A stretch of DNA of 64,000 bases from the NCBI GenBank assembly GCA_036768485.1, contig JAVLUZ010000204.1, positions 249,001-313,000 on the forward strand, written 5' to 3'. The DNA is from Mermis nigrescens. Taxonomy: Eukaryota > Nematoda > Enoplea > Mermithida > Mermithidae. Shown here one piece after another: positions 48,900 to 62,359 of this stretch. Made by a program: the position numbers and the translations under genes. The notes beneath the pieces were generated by a model. That model made no database searches. It was not told the DNA's origin and saw only the letters and a list, made by a program, of their open reading frames with translations. How positions within the stretch are numbered: the stretch's first letter is position 1; the number at the start of each line of letters is the position of its first letter.

Positions 48900-51800
48900 G
48901 AAACAACTTTTACTGAATTAGTCAGGAAGAATCCATTCAGCTATTAACCCGCAATAACAATTTTATTGTTTAAGGTACCTAATTTATTCAGTCAATTTTT
49001 GCGTAAAAGTCCTTTGACAAAAATTCCTATTTTTGAACATTTGGGTGAAATCGGGCTATTATGTGCAGATTCATTAATTTAAGCAAAATTGTCAGAATTT
49101 TTTAAAATTTCGGAATAAACTTGACTAGATGTCATTGTAATTACTGATTTTTTCTTTGTATCCATGCACTGAAACAATGCTTATTAAGTAATTCAACGTT
49201 GCACTGAATATTTATATGAATTCTCGCTGTTTCAATTCGAGGAAGGTGTTCAAGAGTTACAGCAGCGCGTACAAAATGACATTCTTAGGCAAAAATAATG
49301 CCGCCAGGATAGCCAAGAAAATATGTGCAGCTTAATATTATTACAAGCAAAGAAAAATGCTCCGATGGAACAGAAAAGGTCTAACATACTTGTGATTGGA
49401 TTATTAAGGATGTAAAAGGAGGTCTGGCTACCGATGCAGTAATTTCAAGTGCCAAACAGCAGGTAATATTTATATTCACATTAAATTTGAAATATCACGC
49501 ATACAACCTCGTTTAATTTACGACTAATGTCATTTTCAATGCCACAATGGATAATTTTGAGTTTTTCCGAACTTCCCCCTGAACGGACTAAAAGGAATCA
49601 GAGCATGAGACATAGCTAATTAGAAAAAAACATTAAATTGTCTAGCTATTCATTAGAAAAAAATTTTGAAATGCGTTATAAACTCACAAAATAATAGCTG
49701 AAAACATCAAAATTGACAAGAATGACAGCTTCCTTAGCGGCCATATTGAAAAAGCTGGAATTCTTAGTTAAATCAGACAAATAGGATATCATTTGGATGA
49801 ATTTTTAAAAAGCTTTCCAAAATGTCCTTCAAGATTGTAAAATATGAAAAATAGCGCGAGTAAATTGCATACCTTATGTGGGCAGCCATGTGCGAAAAAA
49901 ATTGAAATGAAATTGCAGGCCGAAATATTTGGAAATACGAAAAACAAAAAGGGATGAAATTTAGGGCACAAAAATATCCTAACTATTTTTGCTGTTTTTA
50001 AAAATATGAAACATAACCTGTATTTTGTCGTGAACATGCAAAGTTTGAGCATTTTTTAGAGGATATTAGCATACTGTAGACACAAGCCAGCACAACTTGT
50101 TTTTGCAAAATAATTTATTCTAAAGTTATCTACCTAGAACGTTATTTTATTGAAATCCATCACGTGGGTTTCGTTTCAATCTCAAAAATAGCCATTTCAC
50201 TAAACAGTATTATCGATGGTATAACACAATTTTTTTGTTACTTTCTGTAAGCTCAATGAATGACAATTATTAATTGTTCTCAATTTTCAAGAATCAAAAG
50301 TTATTAGCATAGATGCTCCAAATTTTTCAGTTCGTGTAAAAACGGCGTGGATAATTGCTTTCACTGAATTTAATCCACACAAATTGGGCTATTAGTCTAC
50401 ATTAGAAGTCCGATGCAGTTTTGCCACTCAGCAGTAAATTATTTATTACCTGCTTTCCAAAAGAACTGTAAGCGTTTAGCTATCAACCTTGCAAGGTCAC
50501 AGAATATACTTCACGATTTATGCGTTGCTTAGAAAAAGTGTGATTTTTAGCATATTTTGTGACTTTTGAAGACTTGGATCCCAAAGCTGAAGCTCATTTT
50601 CATTTGTGACTTCTGTAGGCATAGGTAGTTTTTTTTCAAGTCCCCTCCTTTTTCAACCTTATTAATCAATCATTCTAAATACTGTATATTCGACCTTTTT
50701 TTGTTCCATCGAAGCACTTTTCTTTGCTAGTACCCTACCTTAAATTAGCACGATTTGAGTAAATCTGTCAGTAAAACGCTTGATAGCATGCCACAATATT
50801 GACGAAGTCAAAAGAACGCGGAAAACAATACTGTTCTAAACATCAGAATTATATTTTTAAACAACACAACCTTACCTTATTTGAACAGATCAAAGTTTCT
50901 CAGCATAAACTTTACTCAACTTTGAAGGCAAAGAACACTTATACTTAAATTCGTAAATCCTGACGTTACATGAAACATTCTGGAAAAAAGAAGCTTCTGC
51001 AACGCTCTGAGACTAAAATTATTTTTCACAGAAACATTACACAACTACTGGATGTAAAGAAAAGCATACAATCGAATTCGTAATCCTGACCTTACGGAAC
51101 ATATTTTGAAAGAACTCGCGTTCCGCGACGCTCTGGGAGACAAACAATTTCGTGGTGTAAACTTTACACGTGACAATAAATGAATAGCGCAAACTGCACA
51201 AAAACTGAGTTAAGAGAAATTTAACAGTCAGATTCGTAATTCTGACATTATGTGAGGTAATTTGAAAAAAAGGTAAACTTCTCTAAGGCCTAGAACTAAA
51301 GTAAATTTGTTGTTTAAACATAGCACAATAACGGAGTGTAAAGAACATTTATTCAGTTCGTAAATCTTATGTTACTCTGATATTACGATCAACATTTATA
51401 AAATTAATTCTCCGCAAGTGCCTCAAGACAACTACATAATTGTTGTTAGGCACTTTAACTTTACATCACTGTTAAATGTAAACAAACGCACCAAACTGTT
51501 TTATTATGTTTGACCTCTAATTACATTTTTAGACTCAGCTCCTGTCAAGACTCATAAGTAGAGAAGAGCAGAAAAAAGAACAGACAGAAACACATTTAAT
51601 ATACATAATTTTTGACCTGATAATTGTTGGAAAAGCCAAAAATTGGTGTAAATAAACGCAATTAGCTGTGACGTGTACCCCTTAGAAAGTACTTTATTTT
51701 TTACTCTATTCGACCTATCCCGACTTCTAAACGGAGAAAGAGGCAAACAAAAAAAGGACAAAAACGTATTTTTATATTTCCACCATATTGTAAACTTTTG

Positions 51801-52530
51801 AAATCTGAACCTGAAACACCTGTCCCGCTAAATATTTGCGATATTGACCAATCAAAAAAAAGGAAAAAAAGCGTGTTGCGACGTGTAGCTCATAAAATTT
51901 ACTTTATTTTTCTTTTACCTTTTATACCGATTTGTAGGCGTAAAAGTTGGTGAAATCTTAGACAAAATCATTTTTACACCATCCGTTAGCGTGTAAACTT
52001 TAAATCCCAAGATCTAACTCTGCATTGAAATTACCAAACTTTGCTGGTAAACAGAAAGTAGCTTATAAGCTGTACTATATTTCTATCAGAAGACTTCCTT
52101 GGGACTCATAGCCGGAGTTGTTAGCAAACGTAAGAAGGTAAATGCAACTTAAAAATATGTCTTTACACGTGCAGATTTTTACAATCCTAACACTTCCCTC
52201 AAGAACTACTGAAAATTCAAGAAACAAAAAAATGATACATCTGGAGAATCCATTCTTCTACAAAACAAACTCATTCAATTGTTTGAGGCTCTAATATTAG
52301 GTTGTTCACAAGCAGTCTAAAGAACACAAATTCGCTATATGAGTTTAACGTTATGTCAAAACGTACACGCTTATTACGAACTCGGTATTGAGTGTAAACT
52401 AAAAATAGCCACAACGAGTTTTTCTATTATCTAACTTTAAAAAAAACCGCACCTCCCAGATGTGTCCGTTATACCTGTGAGGCGGAACATATGTGGGGGT
52501 AACTTAGAGAACGTATATGCGCGCAAATGC
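48900..52530 (-). repeat. Dispersed repeat family L, longest copy (~3.6 kb)
   Basis: The terminal motif lies at 52440-52488. The internal periodic part at 50880-51380 has about four units (ttcgtaatcctgaccttacg ... gcgacgctctgggagac ... gtgtaaactttacac). The distal landmark lies at 50625-50740, with an inverted echo at 49335-49440. No protein domain was found on either strand. It may be a large non-autonomous transposon or a satellite-derived block. Confidence 0.6.
49545..50225 (+). mobile_element. Diverged relative of the interior of the 23050 TIR element
   Basis: Collinear with 23260-23880. Shared landmarks: acaatggataatttgag, aactcacaaaataa.agctga, cggccatatt, aggatatcatt, ggcagccat and atggccatttcact. 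The 163-bp TIRs are absent on both sides. Inverted arms of family L (49335-49440 and 50625-50740) flank it instead. Confidence 0.7.
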
Positions 52531-53540
52531 GCTAGCTATGATGTTGAAAAATTTGAAATTACGACAAGCGATGGTCAAAAATTGTTCAAAAATCTTGCTT
52601 TTTCATTGTTTTTCTTATTAACTGTGCTGGGCCAGCAGGGAACTGACTCAGTCTTAAATCGAGTCAAAGTATTTCTTAACGCATTTATACAATTTTGTGC
52701 GTTAGCAAATAATCTGGCACAATACACCGAAAATTTAGACGTCTTGGTGCTCTTAAGCTCAATGTTGCACATATCTGAACATTTTGAAATGCGGATATTC
52801 TGTAAAATTTGTTATTGCAATTTATTATTATTAATTTATGACTTAGTTTATTATTTATTATTAATTTATTATTTCCCTGAATTTCGATCAATTTTCCGCT
52901 GAGTGAGTCAAAAAACATAGTTTTTATAGCGGAGTATTCCGGCAAAAATTTGAGGAAAATCAATTTTCTCCTACTCCTCCTTTTCTGGATTTACGGACCT
53001 AGATGAGAGGATAAGAGTACGCCTCGAACTTCAGCTATATTGACGCGCACAAAAATATCAGGATGAAACAATAATAATTGATGTGAAAATTTAAACGCAT
53101 ACATAAGCCAGCGTTCTAAAATTTACGAGATTGATTCAATTGTGTAATTCAGGATTCTTAGAGCAATTTCAATTAATCGCTTCGATTGTGATTGAATCGA
53201 TAATCTGGCAGAGCGAAAAAGCAGTCGACCGGATATGGAGAATGATAGCTAATATTATATTAATATTAGAACAATAAGCTTGCAACAAGTGAGCTCTTTG
53301 TTCAAAATGCTGATTTTTGCAAACAACGTTTCGATTTAAACTCTGTAAAATTTTCCTGGATATTTCGTAAAATTGTTTTGTGGTTTTACGTTAGGAGAAG
53401 ATAAGCATTGTCAAAAACTTCTAAAATGATATTCACGCCACGTATACATCGTTTCTTGAACTCAAAAGAGCACATTTGAAAACTTTTAAACCTTTCTCTG
53501 AAATTCTATGGTTGCTCTCATATTCGGGGTTTTGAGACTA
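52531..53540. other. Non-coding stretch
   Basis: The plus frame to 52902 (146 codons) starts inside the family L end and shows no domain. Not called as a gene. Confidence 0.4.
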
Positions 53541-53900
53541 TAAATGAGCGCCGGGGTCGGAGTTTGAGGAGAAGAGGTGGGCTTACACCCCAGAACGCAG
53601 TAGACCCACGTAAAAATCGATAAAACTCAAAAATTGAATGTTTCGCATGTTTTTTGGATTTTGCCGCTTTTAAAGCAATCAGACTCACAGAAATTTGGCT
53701 GCTGCCCATGTTGTGGTCAAAACCATACATGGGCTTGGGAACTAGTGGGCAATTTATACCACATAGAATTCGGCATACCCCCTAGACTATAAACCTATAG
53801 ATTAAATCATGGAATATTTTTTTCTAGGATTTTATCCTCTCATTTTTTACACCACCTGTACCTCGCAGCAAAATTCGGCTGCTGCCCATGTATGCTCAAA
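53541..53900 (+). mobile_element. Two family M-like remnants in tandem
   Basis: The right ends gctgcccatgttgtgg (53699-53714) and gctgcccatgtatgctc (53880-53896) each follow a C-rich block, and catacatgggcttggg (53725) looks like a left end. No clear target duplications. Confidence 0.5.
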
Positions 53901-54168
53901 CCACACGTGTAACGTGAGTGAAGATGGGGCTACGGTGGGTTCACAATCCTAAAATATGACAGACCGCACCTAAAAATTAGTGAACCCAGAATCGAATTTC
54001 TATCATGTCTCTCGGGAGAGTTTTGCCGGTTTTACACCACTCAGACCTCCAGAATTTAGCGGCTCTTATTTATGTTTGAAATCCCATCAGAACGCGCGTG
54101 ACTAACTGCTCCTTTGTGCGCAGCCTGCTAACAGAAAATTTCTCTTTTTCTTGTTCATCGTCTCAAAG

Positions 54169-54496
54169 ACCCTTCGCCTATCCTCTGTCACTCAATGGAT
54201 TATTTGATATGGCTAAGAATCTGGAGCCGCAAAACGCGTGCGGAGTTCACAAAAGTCGGACTTTATGTCCTAGATATGGTGGCTCGTATCGAAAACATCG
54301 CGAATGCCGCAGACTGTATGCTGTTATGCATGCACGAAAGTAATTGTCATTCAGGCAATTTCGTTGACGCCTTCCCGAAAAAACTGGTTTATTGCACTTG
54401 CAGGCGAGCAACAAGGGCTCGAAAAAAATTCTCTTGAAATACGCGAATTCAGGGAAATCGACCTATTTTGACTTCCGCTGCTACCGCAGTAAATAA
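54169..54496 (+). pseudogene. PAN/Apple-like exon, second copy, frameshifted
   Basis: Matches 5335-5697 throughout: AYPLSLNGLFDMAKNL, then LYVLDMVARIENIANAADCM and LLCMHESNCHSGNFVDAFPK, and a closing DFRCYRSK-type end with TAA. At least three frame changes separate these blocks (near 54250, 54395 and 54440), so it cannot encode the module. The acceptor site (ctcaaag) is weaker than in copy 1. It lies 1.7 kb upstream of protease copy 4, as the intact exon precedes copy 1. Confidence 0.75.
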
Positions 54497-54815
54497 GTGA
54501 TTTTGGATTTAATAGAATTAATCGATAATTTAGGATTAATTAGTAAATAAAATGATATTTATTTATCCAATGTGCTCGCTGTAGCTCAAAGCCGCGGGAA
54601 TGGCGTACCAAATTTTAAATCTTATAGCAGGTCAAAATGAGTCAACGCGTTGAGATGAGAACATTTATGTGCTCACAAACGCCTAGAGCCTTCTTGGAGA
54701 GAGAAACTCTAAAACTTAAGGTCCCTAATTTATTTTGACATTTATACTAGTTTTAGGGTCCATTTTAACTCCAAACTTCTCTGACTGACACACTGGTTTG
54801 TTATGTATCCACAAT
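54497..54815. other. Non-coding spacer
   Basis: AATAAA at about 54546 follows the PAN relic. Nothing else seen. Confidence 0.35.
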
Positions 54816-55085
54816 TAGACGCGGGTGATGTGGGGGGAGTTCGAAGGGTACACTTTTCAGGAAGGCCGAATGTCCCCATAAACCAAATTATACTTGATTC
54901 AATTTTTGAAATTTTTCTTGTTTTTTCGCAATTTTTCTGCCTATGGATAGTGCTCAATGAGAAACGCTGAAAAACGGTGTTTTTCTCCCAGTACCACTAT
55001 CCTTAAGACTAATTCTTGACCTATGAAAAATCTTTAAGCTCCGCTCCCTCCAGAATTTCAGTGCTACTGCCTATGTGTGCATATA
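54816..55085 (+). mobile_element. hAT-like MITE (family M), copy 12, diverged
   Basis: Starts agacgcgggtgatgtgggg, has the middle landmark tatggatagtgctcaatgag, and ends cagtgctactgcctatgtgtg. Target duplication not clear. Confidence 0.65.
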
Positions 55086-56214
55086 CATATATCTAATTCA
55101 GTAGACTAAGGATGCTAAAGGGTTTAAGGCGTGGAAATTTCCGCGCAATCTAGTCGACAATATTAAACGTATGAAATTGTTCAAACAACTCAATGGGTAA
55201 ATGGTTGAAAGTATCTGTACAGCTCAGTATGCAAAATGTAAATTTTTACACAACTTCATTATACAACAGGCAACTGAAATTGCCACAACTCAATGTGATT
55301 CAAATGTTAAAAATGTCTACACAACTCAGTATATCTTCACTGCAGTAACGTTTATAAATCTTCAATTTATTGCAATTTTCAGAGATTTTACACGCGTCAA
55401 ATTATTTTTCCGATCCACAATCTGTAGCATTCTATAATAATTGTCTTGGAATCTATTTACACAGCTGAGAGTTCACAATAAAAAAATGAGTATTATTTCA
55501 ATGTAAAGAGTCCTATGCGACATAGCAAATCAGCAAAAAACGCAAGATAAGTGTGTTCGAAATGAAGCAATAATGTATGCTTTCATTAACATTCAGAATC
55601 AAGGGCAAATTCTGACATCTAACGAAATAGAATTTGATAGGAATTGTACAAAAACTACATTATTTATTTAGAAAAAACTGGTTTTTTCTTAAATTTTCTT
55701 CCATCATGGCATCATCATGTAGGGGTCATTGCAATAATCAAATAACGTTTTTATCAATTTTTATCGTCATATGGATTGATGAGTTTTATCACTTTTCAAA
55801 TTACCATTTTTTAAGAATGCAAAATTAGCAAGGATCATGTAAACAAAGCATATGACGCATACTGACTGCAAACCCCTACTTTTCGCAAACAGCTGCGACT
55901 CCCACAATTGTGTTATTGCCGAGAAAACTGACTTTTAAAATAGTTTTGATTTAACTTTAGGCTGAAAAATGTCAAGTTTTTGGCGCTTCGCGCAATATAT
56001 TCGTGTTCTGTCGACTTTGTGCTCAATTAAAATTTTCTGAATTTTTTTATCTTTTATAGAGAACGCGCATACATTGTTCTGAACTCTATAAACAGTATAT
56101 TATATGTTTACTACCATTGTTCAGCAAAAAAACATTTGATAAAAATTTTTGGGTGCCGACTTCCCTCCCAATTCCGCCGAACTATGTAGCGGGTAAAAAA
56201 TACTGCTATTTTAG
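55086..56214. other. Non-coding stretch
   Basis: 55200-55460 carries weak family L-like units (acacaactcagtatat, gtttataaatct). No gene. Confidence 0.35.
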
Positions 56215-56499
56215 AAAAAATGGCGTAAAGCCATATCAATCGACGCAGGTGAACCGCCGCAGGCATGTGGCTCGCCATTCTGGGATATTTGGCCAGCGCG
56301 GTCTTGCAGTAGAATGAAACGTTTGACAGGCGGAGTTTGGCGAAGGCCATATTCCCAACCATGGCTCAGGCATTTATACATGGGAAATCAGCTATTATGC
56401 GGCATTTCCCTAATAACTGCTGTGCCACATGACGTGTCAACAAAATGGGCTATCACGGCCGCTCGTGCTTTCCCGAAAAAACGGAAAAAACGGAACAAC

Positions 56500-58760
56500 G
56501 TGTGAATCTCTTTGCCTTGCAACCAAGCGGGCGTGAGGAAGGTCACAGGGGTCTGGAACGGGACTGTAGATGCACAGCGTGTTGGGTCTGGTTGGAGGGT
56601 TACGCAAGGTTAAACTCATGGACAAACCCTTACGCTTCATTCACGGTATCAATAAGGGCCGGACCATCAATTCAAAAAGTTGACAGTATTAACGGAAAAT
56701 TTTAACAGCTAATCTGTCGAACAATTAGAAAAAAAGAAGATAAAAAGTACATGCAAATGATTTGAAAATCAACTTAACAATCAACCGATGACTAATCAGC
56801 CAAAATTCAATAAGCAATGGTTAACCAATCAGTAATTCATTGCTAAGTGACTATTTAACCAACAAAACGACTATTTAAAAATAATAATCAACCAGAATAT
56901 TGGACTATCGGTATCAATAGGAAGACCTGCCTTAGTCCATGCGTGGACAATGTTACGATTTTTATGAGCTAAAATGGTCTGCTAATGAGTGTGAATGATA
57001 AATGGGGTTACTACTGCATTAATCTGCAGTCTCTGGTTAATTTCAAGCCATTTTTTCTGCAAATTTTTTTGAATGTCGTTGTACTTATAAATGTGTTTCG
57101 AAAAGACCATCTTCACTTATTTTAGGCTAAATTCGTGCCTTGTTTTTTGTCGTCAGAAATTTCACCATATTTCACTTCTAGAAATCTAGATACTGTTAAT
57201 TATCTCTTGCGCATGTCTAGTCTGGATGTCGACATAACATACAAAAATCCCTTTTAGATTGACAATTTTTGAAATAAAATTTTTTTAAATATAAATTTTA
57301 TTCCCGATTTCTTGGAGAGCTCGTGCGACAAATGTATAGAAATGTGTTATTCGCCAACAATATCAATTATTCGATGTTTTTTACCTTTCAAACAATTTGA
57401 ATTCCCATTTTAAGCATCGCCACACATTATTTCCTCCAAAATTGCAATAATCGGATAGTGACCATAAACGATCAATCAAAATCGAATGAGTAAAATGATG
57501 GTTGAATGGACACTAAAGGACTATTGTTTTTATAAATCTTAAACATTCGTTTAGAAGAAACCAAAATAATTCGTAATAAGTAATCAATAAGGTTTTTTCA
57601 TTAAAATATGTAATCAATTAAGGTTTTTATTAAAATAATGTTCTTTTCATCCCGTGATAGTCTTGCTAAAATTCATTAGCGCACACATGTACAGTATGAC
57701 TTGTGATAAAAGCCTAAAATTTCATGCTCTATTCTGCAATCCACAACTACAACAATGTTTCAAAAAATTCGCAACTTTGAATCGCGCTATGAATCCATTC
57801 TGCGATATATGTAGATTTCACCAGGTTTCAGCTATTATTTAGTTTTTAGCCCGAAACGTTTTCGATATTTTCTTCAATAGCCTAAAATCTAACCTTACTC
57901 ATTTATCGATCAACAACGAATGCGGAGCATCTTTTACTGCAGTCTAGAGCGCTCAGACTTTGGGGAACGGGCTGTTTTTTAATGGATGTATACTTATAAA
58001 AACTCCGAAAAACGCGAATGCTTAAGTATATTATTTGCAAACAAAATCGTTGCTGGTAAACAAACTCAATTAGTATAAATGTGGTGTCAAGGCTGGACTA
58101 GAGAGGGCGGTGGGACCGACCGTCCCTTGTCTCATGTTAATAAAGATAAAGAATGTAAATTATTTTCCCAATGTGTTTTAGCCCCGACCGAGGACGGGAG
58201 TTTTTGATTTTTCTGCGCTTTATGGCGAAATGTTGTGATTATGACATTTACTGACGCTTTTTAATAGTATGAAAACCTTTTTTGTGCCTAATATATATAC
58301 TTTTTAGTACGCAGCAGAAAATTTTCTACTCATTATACTTAGTTTTTGATGACTAAAAATATTTTGTGTTATGACTGAATTGTTTTTCATTAGCTTCGGT
58401 TTTTACCTCATGCGAAGGAATCTGCATAAAAGCGGCTGCAGTTTTTGTTATCCTTAACTACTGAATTTTTATTTTTGCGAAGCTTTTATGCGTATCACGC
58501 TATTCAGCAAAATTGAGGCTTTATGCGCGTTCCTACAGAGAATTCGTAGTAATTAAAAAATGCTCTCCTGGAAAATTTCTTTGAATCCAATTTTTGCCTG
58601 GAGAAAAACTGATAAAATACGCCAAATGCGTCTTTAATGGTAAACAAAATTTGGGTCAATTTATGGCTGTTTTGTGAAAAAAACGAATTACCGTCCCCCT
58701 GCAAAAATCGGTTACCAAATCCTGGCGATGCGACGGACTGTGTTTTTGGTATAATTTCAG
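56500..58760. other. Intron 1 of copy 4
   Basis: No exon found. It contains AT-rich DNA only. Confidence 0.4.
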
Positions 58761-59029
58761 CCTCTTGATTGGGAACTTCCAAGTTGTTTTTGGGGTGCAC
58801 GACTTGCGCTTCAATTCGCCTCATTACGTAAGAAGACGCGTGAAAAAAGTTTCACCGTACCCCGGCTACAAGTATCCTCATTTGGTGGATGATCTAGCTA
58901 TAGTCGAGTTTACGCACGAAATCTATTTTAATCGATATGTATCGGCGATTGGAAGCCCTGACTCGGATTATGCAGTCGAGCTATTGAATGCAGTGTGCCA
59001 CGTATGCGGATGGGGTAGATCAGATGAAG

Positions 59030-60165
59030 GTAATCAGGTTCAACATGTGCAGCGCAGGAATTAGAGTGGTGTGGGGTCTTAAAAGGTTAAAAAGCGCTAA
59101 AAAACTGCACAGCAAAAAGCACCGCTTTTCGACGCTTCACATTAGCTCTATTCAACAGCATCAAAAAATGGTCAAAGGCGAAAAAATCTTTAAAATTTTG
59201 TTCAGGAGTTTTGGGTTATAAAAGTAGTGCTTTTAAATTCCGAGTTCAAGTTCAGACCTTCAGATCTTCCGCGCCGATGATTTGGCTAATCATGTACAGA
59301 GTAGGAATCTGGAAAAAAATTAATCTCGAAAATTTTCACGTTGATTTCAGGCTCTAAAGTGATAGGACGCATACAAAGTATAGAATTTTTCATTTTTTTT
59401 ATCTTTTCTGACTATTTTGTCGGACATAAAGTTGTGAATGAGTTGTGACAAAATCTGATAGAATTAAACCAACCAAATGCGTAAATAAAATTTCGCTAGA
59501 CCAATCAATCTTCGGCATTTTTGAAAGCGACTACTGGAGTTCTAAACAATTAGAAGCAACTTCGGGAATTTTTTTAGAAGCGAATTCTGAAATCTAAGCA
59601 AACACTTGGTAAGTTCCGAATTTCTGAACGAATCATTAAAGTTCGTATTTGATGCAATGGAAAAATTATGGACATTCAACCTATGAATTCTTGAAACGCT
59701 GAACGTCTAGTATGGATGCAAATGCAGAAAGGGTAGGCATGTTTTTGAGAGTGCGGCTTTCGGAGTGAGAGCATGACAATTATTCCTAATAATAATTTCT
59801 TATAAGTAATTAACTTTGATATAATAAAAAGCTTAATTACGATTTTTTAACATAAACGTAAATTGAATGTCAGATATTCACAACGAATATACTCGAACTT
59901 GGATTTTCATTTTCTGATCAGTGATCGATTTCAAAATTTGTGTGAAATTTAAATAATTTAACTACTACCGATGGAGTTATTTAAAATTGCTCACAGACTT
60001 TTTTTCAAGTAGAATTTAATTTTATTCATTTACTCAATTGTTAAAAAATTTCGTAATTTCGAGTAATTAGTTTAAATTTAGTTTTTTAAAGATTGCGATA
60101 AAAATTAGATTTTCTAATTTAAAGTGTGTTATTTATTTGGCAAAGAACTATGCAGTATTTTTTAG
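59030..60165. other. Intron 2 of copy 4
   Basis: No exon. Sequence near 59500-59720 matches intron 2 of copy 1 around 16920-17070 (cgaattctgaaatct, ttcttgaaacgctgaac). Confidence 0.45.
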
Positions 60166-60302
60166 ATGTACCGCTAGAATTAGACGGCAGGCTCAAATGT
60201 ATAAAAGCACAGGTCGAGGACGAAAATCCAGTGAAATACCCTATGAGGACTATAAGCATATGCTCAAGATGGCCAAAACGCGATTGCAAGCATAATGATC
60301 CT

Positions 60303-62186
60303 GTAACTATTTAATATTTTGTTTTTCAATATTATAATTAGGATAGGATGACGAGTTTAGATTCAAACAGATCTGAGCTTCAAGAAAAGCAGAAACATTT
60401 TCGGAAAAATGGTCAAAGAAGGTCGAAAAATAATAAAAAAAGTTAATTTTTGCACGAATATTTCAGGTAATCTACAAAAATTCTTCTGCTACTTTGCCGT
60501 ATACACCGACCGCTTTTAAAATCTGTAATAGCTCAGAAAATCTGAATTTTACATACGCTGCTTCCTGGACAGGCTCCTCCTTCAATGGTCAGACTTTATG
60601 GACTCTAAACAGGAAGGAAAAGCTTTAATTTAAAAATAACGACAAATTTGGTAGAAATTTAATTCAAATAGTTCTAACATTATTTGCCTTTTTCAGACCA
60701 TGTGCATTACATAAGACACAAAAAATCTAGTTTTCGTCTTCGGCATACTTCCCAAAAATTGTACCGACCTCTCTTTTATCTACTTGCTTTAACATTTATG
60801 TTTTTATCGTCTAGGAAGATAGAACTAGTTTAGCAAGGCATAAACAAGATGTTTCTAACGCAAAACTAACGTTATTCTCAAATCAAGAGAGGCAATTTGG
60901 AAACATATTTTGTTTTAAGCCCCTTAGCCCCGGAATTTCTATACTGTGCGCATGTACAAATGCAGAAGATTTTTCACCATAGCTTCAGCCGAATTTTGAC
61001 CCCTATACTTTCCATTGACCAGGGCACAATAAAGACGATTCTCAACTGTCAAGCGTAGAAGCAAATTAAAGTTAAGTACGTCCAAAATTTTTAAATTCCT
61101 TTTATTTTTCTAAAATTTTGAAATGATTTCAGTAAGGTCTTAGAATTCCGATATTTTCGAAGTAAATAAAAAACTAAAACTGATGTTATAGGAAAAACAG
61201 ATTTCTTTTAGATTTTTTTTTGTGAAAGTCTATCATTAACATTATGACATCTCGGGGAATCGAACAAAACCTTTACCGAGATGAACTCAGGCAAGTCTGG
61301 ATTTGTTAGCGATTCAATCTCCCGAATTAACCACGCCCATATGCAATCTGTTTGATTAATAATAGTAGCACTTTTGTTAAGAACTAAAATAATGATTTAA
61401 ATTGTATTTTTTAATTCCATTTCATTCGTTTGTGGATCCAACCGTGACCGCAACCAAATTCCATGAAATCTGATGAGCAGAATCGCTAAAATCAAGAATT
61501 TAATTATGTAATTATGTGGGTATACCAGATTGTTGTAGATGTCTAAATCCGTCAACTTCTCTCCGGCAACCATGTGCTGCTTCAACTAAATCACTTAACT
61601 GTTAAAATTTCAATTTCTACGGATACTACAAGTTTTTAGTTCTGGTACTGCATTTTCTGATCAGACGATTTAAATAGAAAATAACCCAAAAGAAGTGTAT
61701 CAGCTAACTTTATCCGAAAACCCTGCAAAACATCTTGGTTCAGATTTCTATTTTTTTAGTATTTAATTTTCGCAATTTTTTTATCTTAAAACTTGACATT
61801 GAAAACGTCAAAAAGCCATCGATTTTGAGACGCTTATTCAACAATTAATTTTTTGTCAGACTAACGGAGCATCTAGATTTTAGACCTTTACCGTGTCAAA
61901 AACGCAGCTATGTAGACGTTTATTTCCGGTACTTTCTGTTGAAAAAGAAGAATTTTGCACAATTTAAGCAAGCCTTCGTCATTGAATAGTGCTGAAAATT
62001 AATATAGTTGCGAGAGTTTTTCTATCTAACATCTTTTAGCCTCACTGCCCAGTCTCTTTATCGATCTTGCAGTACAAACACCATATGAAGAATCCACATG
62101 TGCGTCATATTATTAATGTAGATTTCCTTTAATTAATTTTTTAATTCAGGTAGCATATTACATAAGCACGGTTTTTATCATTTCAG
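60303..62186. other. Intron 3 of copy 4
   Basis: The proximal part (60340-60700) is collinear with intron 3 of copies 1 and 2. After the acceptor-like cctttttcag at 60688-60697 the sequence accatgtgcattac could be a relic of a small exon (T-M-C-I), but this is not conserved in copy 1. Confidence 0.4.
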
Positions 62187-62359
62187 GGAGATTCCGGCGG
62201 TGCAGCAGTTTGTCGCCTGAAAATGGGCGAAAGTACATTTTAACAGGCGTCGTTTCGCGCCGCTTCAAAACTTGTAATCAAAAAGTAGCAATGTATGCTC
62301 ATGTTCCCAAGCATATTTCATGGATAAGAGCTGAAATTAATGTGCCTTTGAATCAATAA

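Larger units (their letters stand above)
56215..62359 (+). pseudogene. Serine protease copy 4 (four exons, damaged)
   Basis: Exons are 56215-56499, 58761-59029, 60166-60302 and 62187-62359. The first reads QACGSPFWDIW, MKRLTGG, RPYSQPWLRHL, LLCGISLITAV and KWAITAARAF; the TAAHC codons are lost by a 1-nt deletion and substitution (cattgc to cgtgc). The second has the catalytic Asp (DLAIVEF) and VCGWG, but the light-chain Cys segment ICLPRPD has shrunk to IGSPD. The third ends RDCKHNDP. The fourth keeps GDSGGAAVCRL, then loses one nucleotide within the run of A, putting the rest out of frame (the restored frame would give VAMYAHVPKHISWIRAEI). The phases of exons 1 and 2 no longer agree. Most likely a pseudogene. 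Confidence 0.78.

Noticed and set aside
52462..52902. 146-codon plus-strand frame beside a family L end
   Set aside because: It begins inside the repeat terminus, and its hydrophobic tail reflects a TTA/TAT-rich stretch rather than a designed membrane segment.
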